NCBI GenBank assembly: GCA_022452285.1
Contig: JAKUNG010000022.1
Span: forward strand, 1 to 45,646
From: Terriglobia bacterium
Lineage (GTDB): Bacteria > Acidobacteriota > Terriglobia > Versatilivoradales > Versatilivoraceae
Direction of reading: 5' to 3'
DNA: 45,646 nucleotides
Shown: positions 15,398 through 24,174 of the stretch, one piece after another
Position numbering within the stretch: position 1 is the first letter of the stretch
Layout of the letters: each line of letters starts with the position of its first letter
Notes under the pieces: model-generated
Databases searched by the model: none
Seen by the model: the letters and a program-made list of their open reading frames with translations, nothing else
Told to the model about the DNA's origin: nothing
Position numbers and translations under genes: made by a program

Positions 15398-18088
15398 ATG
15401 AAGAAAAACTTGGGACTAATTATTTTTATGTTGGTTTTGTTTTCCCTTGGTCTTTTTAACGGTGCTATTAGTCTCTGGATGGATTGGCTTTGGTTTGAAG
15501 AAACAGGCTATCCCATTTTGTTTACAAAGCAAATAATTACTCAATGGTCATTAACAGTGATTTTGGGGCTGTTGTTCTTTATAGGTGTTTATGTTAACTC
15601 CAGAATAGCAAGTAAATTAGCTAGTAATGAAACCCGTTTTGTTCCCGACAATCTCATTCAACTTCCTGAAGGTATAGATAAAGTATTTCGAAAGTTTTTG
15701 GTTGGAGCCACCATTTTTATTGCCTATATAGTGGGTAGTTGGGCTGGGACAAAGTGGGATGTTTATCTTGCTTTTTACAATGCTGTTCCCTATGGCACTG
15801 TAGATCCACTTTATTCACGTGACATAGGATTCTACTTATTTAGTCTTCCTTTTTATCAGTTTATTTATAATTTTGGGTCCGCTCTTCTGATCTTTTCTCT
15901 TGTTGCTACTGCAATTGTTTATATTTTTCAAGGAGGCATTCACGTTACTCGTAGCGGTGTGCAAATGATTTCGGCAACTCGTCTCCATTTATCTGTTCTA
16001 GGTGGTTTATTTTTGGGATGGTTGGGTTTTCACTATCATCTAGAGAAATATAATCTTTTATTTTCTGAAAGAGGGATTGTATTTGGTGCAACCTATACTG
16101 ATATTAATGCGCAATTACCTATTTTAAAGTTAATGGTTATCTTAAGTGTGATTGCAGCAGTTCTTGTTGTGCTTAGTGCCTTCCGCAAGAAATATACATT
16201 GGCATTAATAGGTATTGGAATTTTGGTTGTTGGAGGATTTTTAGGAAATCAACTTTATCCTGGCATAATTCAGCGTTTCGAAGTTGCACCTAATGAAATT
16301 AGTAAGGAGAGTCCTTTCATTAAGTGGCATTCCGAGTTTACGCGAATGGCTTACGGAATTGATAATGTGGAAGAAAGACAATTTCCAGCGTTAGAGAATC
16401 TTGATCAGCAGGCTGTAAGTAATAATGAACAAACCATTCAAAATATCCGATTATGGGATCATCGACCTCTTTTACAAACGTACGGTCAACTTCAAGTTAT
16501 CCGTACCTATTATGACTTTATCGATGTAGACAATGACCGCTACTGGATTGATGGAAAATACCGACAGGTGAGCCTTTCTCCTAGGGAACTTTCTTCTGAA
16601 AGTCTACCTAGCGATACTTGGATAAATAGACACCTAACCTACACTCATGGTTATGGAATTTGTATGGGTCCAGTGAATCACTTTACCCAAGAAGGTTTAC
16701 CAACCTTTATGATTAAAGATATTCCACCTGTTAGTTCAACCAATATCAAGGTGAGTCAACCAGAAATTTATTACGGTGAATTGTCAAATTCCTACTGCTT
16801 TGTGAATACTAAAGCTAAAGAGTTCGACTATCCATCTGGAGATGAAAATGTCTACACTGAATATTCAGGCAGTGGAGGTATTCCAGTTGAAGGTTTTTTT
16901 AGAAAATTGCTATTCGGTCTTCATTTTAAGGAACTGAAGATTTTGATGTCTAGTGACATTCAGACTGACAGCAAGCTAATGTTTGATCGATCCGTTTCGG
17001 TTCGTCTTCGAAAACTTTTACCCTTCCTGCGCTATGATAAAGACCCCTATATAGTAATCTCTGAAGAAGGACGTTTATTTTGGATAATGGATGGATATAC
17101 GGTCAGCAATCTTTTTCCATATTCTCAACCCTCTAGGGGCTTAGGCAACTATATCCGCAATTCAGTCAAGATTACAATTGATGCCTACAACGGCAGTGTG
17201 AAGCTTTACGTAAATGATCCGGATGATGTTCTGATAAAAGTGTATTCTAATATTTTCCCAGGTGTTTTTCAGTCTATTGATACTATGCCAAAAGATCTCA
17301 GGTCACATCTTAGATATCCAGTTGACCTTTTTAGAATTCAAGCAAGTCTTTATGGAACCTATCATATGACTGACCCCCAAGTGTTCTACAACAAGGAAGA
17401 TTTGTGGCGAATACCAACTCTATCACAGGAAGCAGGAGGAACTGCCTTAGAACCATATTATACAATCATGAAACTAGGTGCAGAGGCAGCTCGTGAAGAA
17501 TTCATCCTTATGATGCCATTTACTCCTGCTCGTCGTGAAAATATGATTGCTTGGATGGCTGCACGCTGTGATACGCCTAATTATGGGAAACTGGTTGTTT
17601 ACAATTTTCCTAAACAGCGGTTGATTTATGGTCCTTCGCAAATTGTAGGTCGTATAAATCAGGATGCTGAAATTTCTAAACAGCTTACCCTTTGGGGACA
17701 AGGTGGATCCTCTGTCATTAGAGGCAGTCTTCTTGTAATTCCTGTTGACGATTCAATTCTCTACATACAACCTCTTTATTTAGCAGCATCCACTGAAAGA
17801 AGTCTACCAGAGCTTAAGCGAGTAATTGTGGCTTTTGGTAATCAGATTGCCATGGAAGAAACACTCGAACTTTCCTTAGGTCGTATCTTTGGTGTTGGAC
17901 CAAGTTTGGCTGCTAGTCAGTCAAAAGGAAAGAAAGAATCTAGTGAAGGAGTAACAACCAATACATATCTGATTCAGAGAGCAACAGAAACATATAAGCG
18001 TGCTCAGGAGGCTTTACGACTAGGTGACTGGGCAAGATATGGAGAAGAAACTAAGCGACTAGGGGAAATCCTGCAGCAACTCAATTAA
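15398..18088 (+). CDS. UPF0182 family large membrane protein
   Basis: An 896-aa protein matching UPF0182. The N-terminal third has about seven membrane helices. Between helices lies the conserved 'WDVYLAFYNAVPYG' followed by DPLYSRDIGFYLFSLPFY. A long extracytoplasmic region follows, with family-type pieces such as 'NIRLWDHRPLLQTYGQLQ', 'YTHGYGICMGPVN', 'VKLYVNDPDDVLIKVY' and 'MMPFTPARRENMIAW'. The last ~70 residues are a helical tail. The molecular function of the family is unknown. An envelope role is likely from topology alone. GGGAG precedes the ATG. It converges with the MscS gene over a 27-base gap with no visible terminator. Confidence 0.93.
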   Translation: MKKNLGLIIFMLVLFSLGLFNGAISLWMDWLWFEETGYPILFTKQIITQWSLTVILGLLFFIGVYVNSRIASKLASNETRFVPDNLIQLPEGIDKVFRKFLVGATIFIAYIVGSWAGTKWDVYLAFYNAVPYGTVDPLYSRDIGFYLFSLPFYQFIYNFGSALLIFSLVATAIVYIFQGGIHVTRSGVQMISATRLHLSVLGGLFLGWLGFHYHLEKYNLLFSERGIVFGATYTDINAQLPILKLMVILSVIAAVLVVLSAFRKKYTLALIGIGILVVGGFLGNQLYPGIIQRFEVAPNEISKESPFIKWHSEFTRMAYGIDNVEERQFPALENLDQQAVSNNEQTIQNIRLWDHRPLLQTYGQLQVIRTYYDFIDVDNDRYWIDGKYRQVSLSPRELSSESLPSDTWINRHLTYTHGYGICMGPVNHFTQEGLPTFMIKDIPPVSSTNIKVSQPEIYYGELSNSYCFVNTKAKEFDYPSGDENVYTEYSGSGGIPVEGFFRKLLFGLHFKELKILMSSDIQTDSKLMFDRSVSVRLRKLLPFLRYDKDPYIVISEEGRLFWIMDGYTVSNLFPYSQPSRGLGNYIRNSVKITIDAYNGSVKLYVNDPDDVLIKVYSNIFPGVFQSIDTMPKDLRSHLRYPVDLFRIQASLYGTYHMTDPQVFYNKEDLWRIPTLSQEAGGTALEPYYTIMKLGAEAAREEFILMMPFTPARRENMIAWMAARCDTPNYGKLVVYNFPKQRLIYGPSQIVGRINQDAEISKQLTLWGQGGSSVIRGSLLVIPVDDSILYIQPLYLAASTERSLPELKRVIVAFGNQIAMEETLELSLGRIFGVGPSLAASQSKGKKESSEGVTTNTYLIQRATETYKRAQEALRLGDWARYGEETKRLGEILQQLN

Positions 18089-18115
18089 GCCCGATGAGAA
18101 AAGTATCGCGATGAC

Positions 18116-19297
18116 TCAAGGTTTTTGTTCATCTGCTTTGGGCAGTGAGTCCTCAGATTTAACTGTATTATCTAAAATAGTTTGCCAGTTTTTAGGGAGT
18201 TCTTTGAGATGAAGATCTCTCTGAGGAAATGGAATTTGAATACGGTGTTTTTGAAATTTTTCATAGATGGAAAAATTAATCTGACCAAACAAGACACCTC
18301 TTCTATGAAGCATTTTGGAAGTCCATATCCGAAGTTCAAATTTTATTGAATGATCACCAAACGCTTGAAAGATTACTCTTGGAACAGGATTTTTCAAAAT
18401 ATTCTCGTTTTCATCAGCTACCTCTAACAGAAGTTTCTCTACTAACCGGATATCAGAGCTATAAGCTACTGGTACAGGAACCCGAAAGCGAACTTTGTGA
18501 TCCCCATGGCTCCAGTTGATTACATTAAAGGATGTAAAACTTGAATTTGGGACGATAATGTCAATATTGTCATTAGTCTTAACCGTTGTTCCACGGGCTG
18601 CAATTCGAACAACATCGCCATTAACCTCCCCCACTTCAATTCGGTCACCTACTTTGATGGGTCTTTCAAAAAGAATGAAAACACCGCTTATCAAATTATG
18701 AGCGATGTTTTGAAGACCAAATCCAACACCAACACCTATAGCTGCAGAAACTAACCCTAAAGCGCTCAAGTCAATTCCAGCTGTTTGAAGTAAGATGAGA
18801 AACCCTATAAGAATTACTAGGTATTGGGTACAGGTAGCGACTACATGCCGGATACTAAGATCCATTGGAGTTTTATTGAGAATATGGTTTAGTAGTAGTT
18901 TCCGAGCTCCTCTTGCAAATAGACCAATAAAAATAATAAAAATGATTGCCTTGAAAAATTGAAAGGCAGTAAGTTTAGTAATGCCAGGTATTATTGGGGT
19001 AAAGAAAAATTGTTGTAGAGATGAGATTCCTCCTAGGAAGATAGTTAGCAAGTGGACAGATATAAATCTGGTTTCAGGATATGTTCCTAAAACTCCGAAA
19101 AAAGTACCTAGCCAAATAACAGCGCTAAAGAATAAATAGATCCAATGTAATCCTCCACGAAATAATGGGCCAAGGGGATGATCTTGTTGAATAAGTTGCC
19201 TTAAACGCTGTCGTATTTTGTTGAATAGGAATTGGGCTAGTATAGCCGAAATAATTATTAAAAAAGTTGTGATTAATGCAGAGTTTTGATCCAACAT
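18116..19297 (-). CDS. Small-conductance mechanosensitive channel, MscS family
   Basis: A 393-aa inner-membrane channel that opens under membrane tension to release solutes in osmotic downshock. It has several N-terminal membrane helices and a pore helix with the glycine/alanine pattern 'LGLVSAAIGVGVGFGLQNIA'. The hallmark beta domain follows ('ILFERPIKVGDRIEV', then GEVNGDVVRIAARGTTVKT and IIVPNS), then the C-terminal alpha/beta part. GAGGTG lies seven bases before the ATG. The extra helices before the pore make it longer than E. coli MscS (286 aa), which is common in this family. Confidence 0.93.
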   Translation of the reverse strand: MLDQNSALITTFLIIISAILAQFLFNKIRQRLRQLIQQDHPLGPLFRGGLHWIYLFFSAVIWLGTFFGVLGTYPETRFISVHLLTIFLGGISSLQQFFFTPIIPGITKLTAFQFFKAIIFIIFIGLFARGARKLLLNHILNKTPMDLSIRHVVATCTQYLVILIGFLILLQTAGIDLSALGLVSAAIGVGVGFGLQNIAHNLISGVFILFERPIKVGDRIEVGEVNGDVVRIAARGTTVKTNDNIDIIVPNSSFTSFNVINWSHGDHKVRFRVPVPVAYSSDIRLVEKLLLEVADENENILKNPVPRVIFQAFGDHSIKFELRIWTSKMLHRRGVLFGQINFSIYEKFQKHRIQIPFPQRDLHLKELPKNWQTILDNTVKSEDSLPKADEQKP

Positions 19298-19600
19298 CTT
19301 TATACACCTCGCTAAGGGACTGCCTTAGAATGTTATCTTGAGCTTAAGACTAAAAAATTTCAAGAAGTTCATGAAAAATAGGTCTTTTTAAAGAAAAAGA
19401 AAATATATTTGTTGAATAAGATAGTTAGATTCCAGAAAGAAAATTTATAAAGAAAGAAAAGAAATCTAGAGTTATACTTTTACGAATGGCGACTATTTGT
19501 CTTATAGGGGTTTCCAGAATCCAAACCATGATTTTTTATTCTTGTAGTTTGAAGGTAAATCCTTAGTGAATCGTACTAATACTTCTATTTTTTAAACACC
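19298..19600. other. Divergent intergenic region between mscS and nth
   Basis: This is 303 AT-rich bases between two divergent genes. I see no tRNA, convincing promoter pair or terminator. A TATACT at the centre has no -35 partner at a suitable distance. Confidence 0.4.
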
Positions 19601-20248
19601 ATGCAACCTTCAAAAAACCAAGTAGCAAAAATTCTCAAAATTATAAAGAGAACATATCCTGATGCTAAATGTGCTTTGGGACATAGTTCTCCTCTTCAAT
19701 TGTTAGTTGCTACTATTCTTTCTGCCCAGTGCACTGATGTACGAGTCAATATGGTTACACCAGCTCTTTTTAGACGTTATCCTTCAGCCAAGGAATTTAG
19801 TCGAGCATCGTTGGCTAATATACAGAAACTGATTCACTCAACTGGGTTTTATCGAAACAAAGCTAAGAATATCAAAGAGGCCTGTCGACGAATTATGTAC
19901 TATTTTAATGGAGAAGTTCCAAACTCTATGGAGGACTTACTGAGTCTTCCTGGTGTTGCTAGAAAAACAGCTAACGTTGTGCTTGGAAACAGCTATGGTC
20001 TGATTTCTGGGATTGTCGTCGACACACATGTATTTAGAATTGCTCATCGATTAGGATTAACCACTGGAAAAAATCCAGAAAAAGTTGAACAAGACCTGAT
20101 GAGAATTATTCCCAAAAAAGAATGGATTAACGTTTCTCATCGCCTTATTAACCATGGTCGTAAGGTTTGTTCAGCCCGCAAACCTTGTTGTTCAATCTGT
20201 ACCTTGGAAAGGCACTGCTTGAAAATTGGTGTTACTAACTTACTCTAA
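19601..20248 (+). CDS. nth: Endonuclease III
   Basis: A 215-aa base-excision-repair enzyme that removes oxidised pyrimidines and nicks the abasic site. The helix-hairpin-helix LPGVARKTANVVLG carries the catalytic lysine (Lys122). The catalytic aspartate is Asp141 in VDTHVFR. The C-terminal [4Fe-4S] motif C-x6-C-x2-C-x5-C is exact (C190, C197, C200, C206). Length is standard (211 aa in E. coli). It converges with the Nudix gene over a 22-base gap. Confidence 0.97.
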   Translation: MQPSKNQVAKILKIIKRTYPDAKCALGHSSPLQLLVATILSAQCTDVRVNMVTPALFRRYPSAKEFSRASLANIQKLIHSTGFYRNKAKNIKEACRRIMYYFNGEVPNSMEDLLSLPGVARKTANVVLGNSYGLISGIVVDTHVFRIAHRLGLTTGKNPEKVEQDLMRIIPKKEWINVSHRLINHGRKVCSARKPCCSICTLERHCLKIGVTNLL

Positions 20249-20270
20249 ATTGTAATTTACTAGTTGTCTT

Positions 20271-20849
20271 CTAATTGATTTGAATACGCCTTGCCAAAAG
20301 ATTGAGTCCAACAATTGTTTTTGCATCTTGGATCTCATTAGCATCACACATGGCCAGTGCAGTTTCTAGGGAGACCCACCAAACTTTAATATCTTCTCCT
20401 TCATGGCTTAATCCATGTATTTCAGTGGTTTGTTCAGAATTCTTCACTGTGCCAAGGAAAATGTGAACTTTGTCAGAACAACTCCCTGGACTATAAAAGT
20501 ATTCTGTCATCAGATTCAAACTAGTTAATTTCAAACCGGTTTCTTCGTAAACCTCGCGGTGGGCAACGTCCTCTAGGTTTTCTCCTTTTTCTTGCATTCC
20601 AGCCACACATTCGACTAACCAACCGTTACTAGTCCTAGCGTGAACAGCATAGCGAAACTGTTGGATAAGAAGAACTTGATTGCAAAGGCTGTCAAAAATT
20701 ATGACAGCAACAGCATCTCCACGATAGTGCCGGTAGCGTGTTACCTCCTCACTCATTGTTCCATTAAACTTTTCAAACCGTAGGCGGCTTTTTTCAATCT
20801 TGATAAATCCTGAATACTCTAACTCATGTTTGTTGACTTGGACTTTCAT
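20271..20849 (-). CDS. Nudix hydrolase, ADP-ribose pyrophosphatase type
   Basis: A 192-aa protein with a perfect Nudix box, G-x5-E-x7-REVYEETGL, at residues 84-106. The RYR-HYRG segment upstream and 'VLLIQQFRYAVHA' before the box are typical of ADP-ribose/ADP-sugar pyrophosphatases, which split ADP-ribose to AMP and ribose-5-phosphate. A later 'YFYSPGSCSDKVHIFL' also fits that subfamily. AAGGA lies before the ATG. It follows the uridine kinase gene by 69 bases on the same strand, consistent with a nucleotide salvage group. The substrate is inferred from subfamily resemblance. Confidence 0.9.
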   Translation of the reverse strand: MKVQVNKHELEYSGFIKIEKSRLRFEKFNGTMSEEVTRYRHYRGDAVAVIIFDSLCNQVLLIQQFRYAVHARTSNGWLVECVAGMQEKGENLEDVAHREVYEETGLKLTSLNLMTEYFYSPGSCSDKVHIFLGTVKNSEQTTEIHGLSHEGEDIKVWWVSLETALAMCDANEIQDAKTIVGLNLLARRIQIN

Positions 20850-20918
20850 GACCCAGTCCTTTCTATATTAGGAAACTTAACCGTATCTAAAAAAAACTAA
20901 ATAGTCTGAATCATGGTC

Positions 20919-21551
20919 CTAATTAATTTTTTTCGCTTTTTCCTTAATTTTTTTTAACAGCTTCTTAAACTGACAATTAGAAAAAGCCGTACCAGATATT
21001 ACTATGTCAGCCTGGCTTTTTTTTGGCTCAACAAAACGATGGTGCATAGGGCGAGTGGTAGTTAGATACTGTTGGATAATAGATTCTGTTTTTCTTCCCC
21101 TCTCCTGAAAATCTCTTTTTAATCGTCGGATTAACCGAATATCGGAGTCAGTATCAACAAATATTTTGTAATCTAAACTAGGTATTTGTGAAAAAATCAA
21201 GGTGCCTTCAACAATAATATGTGTATATCTGTCGGCCTTTACTGTTTTTAGTTTTTCTAGTCTCTTGTGTTGGCTGAAGTCATATTGTGGGATTTGTATA
21301 TCTTTACCCCAACAGAGTTGGCAAAGATGCTTTTTCAGCAGTAAGAAATCTATGGCATCTGGATGGTCAAAATTGAGATTAGATCGAGCCTTCAGAGAAA
21401 GATGTTCATGATTTTTGTAATAATTGTCTTGAGAAAGAGTAAGACTAAGTAGTATGGATTTTTTTAGTTTTTGAGCCAATGTTGTTTTACCTGAAGCAGT
21501 TCCTCCAGAAATACCAATTATGAAAGGTCTATTTGAAGCTTTAATATTCAT
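20919..21551 (-). CDS. udk: Uridine kinase
   Basis: A 210-aa P-loop kinase that phosphorylates uridine and cytidine in pyrimidine salvage. The Walker A motif GGTASGKTT is at 16-24. 'QDNYYKNHEHLSLKARSNLN' followed by FDHPDAIDF is the family substrate region, and 'VEGTLIF' plus 'RLIRRLKRDFQERGR' (lid arginines) follow. The C-terminal 'FVEPKKSQADIVISG' corresponds to the usual E-P-x-K-x-x-A-D segment. Length matches E. coli Udk (213). It begins 16 bases after pnp on the same strand, so co-transcription is likely. The lysine-rich tail is ordinary. Confidence 0.93.
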   Translation of the reverse strand: MNIKASNRPFIIGISGGTASGKTTLAQKLKKSILLSLTLSQDNYYKNHEHLSLKARSNLNFDHPDAIDFLLLKKHLCQLCWGKDIQIPQYDFSQHKRLEKLKTVKADRYTHIIVEGTLIFSQIPSLDYKIFVDTDSDIRLIRRLKRDFQERGRKTESIIQQYLTTTRPMHHRFVEPKKSQADIVISGTAFSNCQFKKLLKKIKEKAKKIN

Positions 21552-21567
21552 ATTTGAAATATAAGCT

Positions 21568-22401
21568 CTACAGATTTCTGCACAACATCCTTAAGAATCG
21601 CCCTATAGGTTTTTGAATTTTGTTACTAACTGTTAGTACTTCTTCATGATGAAGTGGAGATTGACTTAATCCTGCTGCCATATTAGTGATGACAGAAATT
21701 CCCAAGCAGTTCATTGAAAGGTGGTTTGCCACAATGACTTCTGGAACTGTTGACATTCCTACCATATCTGCCCCTAAACTTTTTAATAGTGCAACTTCTG
21801 AAGGAGTTTCATATGATGGTCCAGAGACACCAACATAAATACCTTCCTTCATTTCCAAGCCCAATTCTTCTCCGCAATTCACAGCAATCTGACGAAGTCT
21901 CTTAGAGTAGGCATCTGTGAGCTCAGGGAATCGAGGTTCTAGGTGTTTTTTGTTATAATCAATGAGAGGATTTGGTAAAAAGAGCCCAATATGATCCCTA
22001 ATTAGCACAAAATCTCCCGGATGAAACTCTTCATTCAGTGCACCTGCTGCGTTTGTTATGATGAGATTCTTAGTACCAAGAGCGGCTAATATTCGAACAG
22101 GCAAGGTGACCGTCTGCATATCATGACCTTCATAGTAATGTAAACGTCCCTGGATGATACAAATGTACTGGTCGTCTATTTTTCCAAAAACAAACTGGCC
22201 TGGGTGTCCCGGTACAGTCGATTCAGGGAAGTAAGGAATGGATTGAAAAGGAATCTCCTGTTTTGATGTTAAAATCGCAGTAACTGCACTGAGTCCTGAC
22301 CCTAAAATAATACTTGAATTTATCCGGGCAGATTCAGGCAATCCAATCTTTTTAAATAAATATTCACTGGCCTGAAGGGTTTTAAGATCAGTAGGGTGCA
22401 T
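21568..22401 (-). CDS. punA: Purine nucleoside phosphorylase, trimeric (PNP-I) type
   Basis: A 277-aa enzyme that cleaves guanosine/inosine to base and ribose-1-phosphate. It shows the phosphate-binding start 'IILGSGLSAV', 'VPGHPGQFVFG', 'QGRLHYYEGHD', ITNAAGALNEEFHPGDFVLI, and 'GPSYETPSE' with 'GADMVGMSTVPEVIVA'. 'VITNMAAGL' holds the base-recognising Asn. These belong to the eukaryote-like trimeric class rather than hexameric DeoD. It leads the salvage group pnp-udk-Nudix. It could in principle be an MTA phosphorylase, but the base pocket reads as PNP. Confidence 0.92.
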   Translation of the reverse strand: MHPTDLKTLQASEYLFKKIGLPESARINSSIILGSGLSAVTAILTSKQEIPFQSIPYFPESTVPGHPGQFVFGKIDDQYICIIQGRLHYYEGHDMQTVTLPVRILAALGTKNLIITNAAGALNEEFHPGDFVLIRDHIGLFLPNPLIDYNKKHLEPRFPELTDAYSKRLRQIAVNCGEELGLEMKEGIYVGVSGPSYETPSEVALLKSLGADMVGMSTVPEVIVANHLSMNCLGISVITNMAAGLSQSPLHHEEVLTVSNKIQKPIGRFLRMLCRNL

Positions 22402-22734
22402 TAGTTTTCGGCTCTGATTTTGATGCTATAAGCAATCAAGTTTAAATTTGCTATACCTCATTGGGTTATCTAAATTATCATTCGTAAATAGCAGAACAGC
22501 TCCATTACTCTAATGGTAACATGTCGGAATAAGCAAAGGACTCGTAAGAATTTAGTTTTGCTGCCTTTTTTGTTAAGTCACTGTTAGAGTTACTACAAAG
22601 ATTGACCGTTTAAGAAGGTTTCGCAATAATAGATAGTGCTAAGTTACTCTTGTAGAAACTTGCTTGTTAGCCGGTTATTTTGGCCTGAATGGGTTAGATA
22701 TTCAGTATTAAAGTTAATAATTGGGGAGATCCTA
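22402..22734. other. Divergent intergenic region between pnp and the aminotransferase gene
   Basis: This is 333 bases. It holds a plus-strand promoter (22602-22630) and a short dyad CCATTA-CTC-TAATGG at 22502-22516. The dyad neighbourhood superficially resembles a tRNA D-arm, but no acceptor or T-arm can be built. No gene is seen. The upstream in-frame ATG at 22636 coincides with the expected transcription start and is not used. Confidence 0.5.
22602..22630 (+). promoter_or_regulatory. Sigma70-like promoter of the class-III aminotransferase gene
   Basis: TTGACC (22602-22607), 17-base spacer, AATAAT (22625-22630): both boxes match 5/6 at ideal spacing. Transcription would begin around 22637, leaving a leader of about 98 bases before the ATG at 22735. 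Confidence 0.6.
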
Positions 22735-24120
22735 ATGAATGAAAAGACATCTACTTTTGAATCAAAAATTTTAAAAACTTATTCTGCAGAAACTCCCACT
22801 TCAGCAAAACTTTTTCAGCGGTCTCAAACGATCTTCCCTTCGGGAGTTACACACCAATCAAGAGATCTTAAACCCCATCCTATCTTTGTTAACAGGGCTG
22901 AAGGATCTCACAAATGGGATGTAGATGGACGAAAATATGTAGATTATTTTGGTGGGCATGGAGCTTTAATTCTTGGCCATAATCATCCAGTAGTACAGGA
23001 AGCAGTCAGGGAACAAGTATCCAGAGGTGTACACTATGGTGCCTCTCACGAGTTGGAATTAGAATGGGCTGAGGTAGTTAAATCTGTAATTCCTTCTGCG
23101 GAAAAAGTTCGGTTCACGGTCACTGGAACTGAAGCAACCCATTTGGCTTTACGAGTAGCCAGAGCTTATACGGGTAAAGCTAAGGTTGTTCGATTAGCTA
23201 CCCACTTCCATGGCTGGCATGATCATGTAGCTTTTGGCAAGGATTCTGTATCGAAAAGTCCACCCCCAGGCATTCTACAGGAAATTGTTGATAACATTTT
23301 AGTCTGTCCTCCAGGAGACATATCCCAGTTAACTAGGCTTTGTGAGAATCGTGATGATGTAGCTGCAGTTATTCTTGAACCAACTGGAGCTACTTTTGGT
23401 AAAGTTCCGTTGCTTCCACAATTTTTGTCAGATGTCAGAGAGTGGACTTCTCAACGGGGTATTGTTTTGATTTTTGATGAAGTGATTTCTGGGTTCCGTT
23501 GTTCATTGGGAGGGGCGCAAGGTGTTTATGGAGTAACTCCTGACTTAACTACTTTAGCCAAAATCTTAGGAGGGGGTTATCCCGGAGCAGCGTTAGTAGG
23601 ACGTGCTGAAGTCATGAATGTGATGGATTATCAAAAGAAGAAGACGGGTACAGTTTCTCCACTAGTTACCCACTATGGCACTTATAATGGTGGTCCCGTT
23701 TCGGCGAGTGCTGGTATTGCAACATTAAATTTTCTTCGTTCTACTGATACAATTGAAACAGCTAACCGTAATGGAGCAAGACTTCGTCAAGAAATGAATT
23801 CAATAATTAGACAGTTGGGTTGTGATTGGTCTGTTTATGGCGATTTTTCTGCTTTTCATGTATTTGCAAACCCTGATCATGAATCAATTGGCCCTGAAGA
23901 TATTATGGAAGGGAGAATAGATTCCTGGAAGTTGCGATCCTCCACTTCTATAGATCTTCAGCATAAGATACGGCTTGGTTTTCTTTGTGGTGGGGTAGAT
24001 ATTATGCCTTGGCCTGGAGGACTAGTCTCGGGGATACATACTCAAGAAGATCTAGCAAAAACAGCCGAAGCTTTTGAAAACACTCTAAAAATGCTAGCTG
24101 AAGAGGGTATGTTGGAATAG
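22735..24120 (+). CDS. Class-III PLP aminotransferase, glutamate-1-semialdehyde aminomutase-like
   Basis: A 461-aa pyridoxal-phosphate enzyme. Features: 'VTGTEATHLALRVARAYTGK' (PLP-phosphate loop), THFHGWHDHVAFG, Asp248 in IFDEVISGFR, and the Schiff-base lysine Lys276 in TTLAKILGGGYPG. 'GGAQGVYGVTPDL' is the pattern of HemL-like enzymes. There is no tetrapyrrole gene nearby, it is longer than typical HemL (about 430), and the N-terminus differs. A catabolic or specialised aminotransferase is therefore more likely than true hemL. The start at 22735 has GGGGAG seven bases upstream. A longer frame from 22636 begins at the predicted transcription start and is rejected. It stands alone behind its own promoter and converges with the barrel-like gene. 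Confidence 0.88.
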   Translation: MNEKTSTFESKILKTYSAETPTSAKLFQRSQTIFPSGVTHQSRDLKPHPIFVNRAEGSHKWDVDGRKYVDYFGGHGALILGHNHPVVQEAVREQVSRGVHYGASHELELEWAEVVKSVIPSAEKVRFTVTGTEATHLALRVARAYTGKAKVVRLATHFHGWHDHVAFGKDSVSKSPPPGILQEIVDNILVCPPGDISQLTRLCENRDDVAAVILEPTGATFGKVPLLPQFLSDVREWTSQRGIVLIFDEVISGFRCSLGGAQGVYGVTPDLTTLAKILGGGYPGAALVGRAEVMNVMDYQKKKTGTVSPLVTHYGTYNGGPVSASAGIATLNFLRSTDTIETANRNGARLRQEMNSIIRQLGCDWSVYGDFSAFHVFANPDHESIGPEDIMEGRIDSWKLRSSTSIDLQHKIRLGFLCGGVDIMPWPGGLVSGIHTQEDLAKTAEAFENTLKMLAEEGMLE

Positions 24121-24174
24121 AAACTTTAACTTTAGACATCTCCATTTTTAAGATTTGGAAAAAAGCAAGCTATT

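Noticed and set aside
22496..22570. tRNA-like stretch 'AGCTCCATTACTCTAATGGTAA' region before the aminotransferase gene
   Set aside because: It resembles a D-arm only. No acceptor stem, anticodon arm or T-arm can be drawn, and the dyad CCATTA-CTC-TAATGG explains the resemblance.
22636..22734. Upstream ATG giving a 33-residue N-terminal extension of the aminotransferase
   Set aside because: It coincides with the predicted transcription start, lacks a ribosome-binding site, and the extension has no family resemblance. GGGGAG sits before the ATG at 22735.
22735..24120. Class-III aminotransferase as the missing LysJ of the LysW pathway
   Set aside because: Its motifs (FHGWHDH, GGAQGVYGVTPDL) are those of GSA-aminomutase-like enzymes, it is 9 kb away on the other strand, and it has its own promoter.
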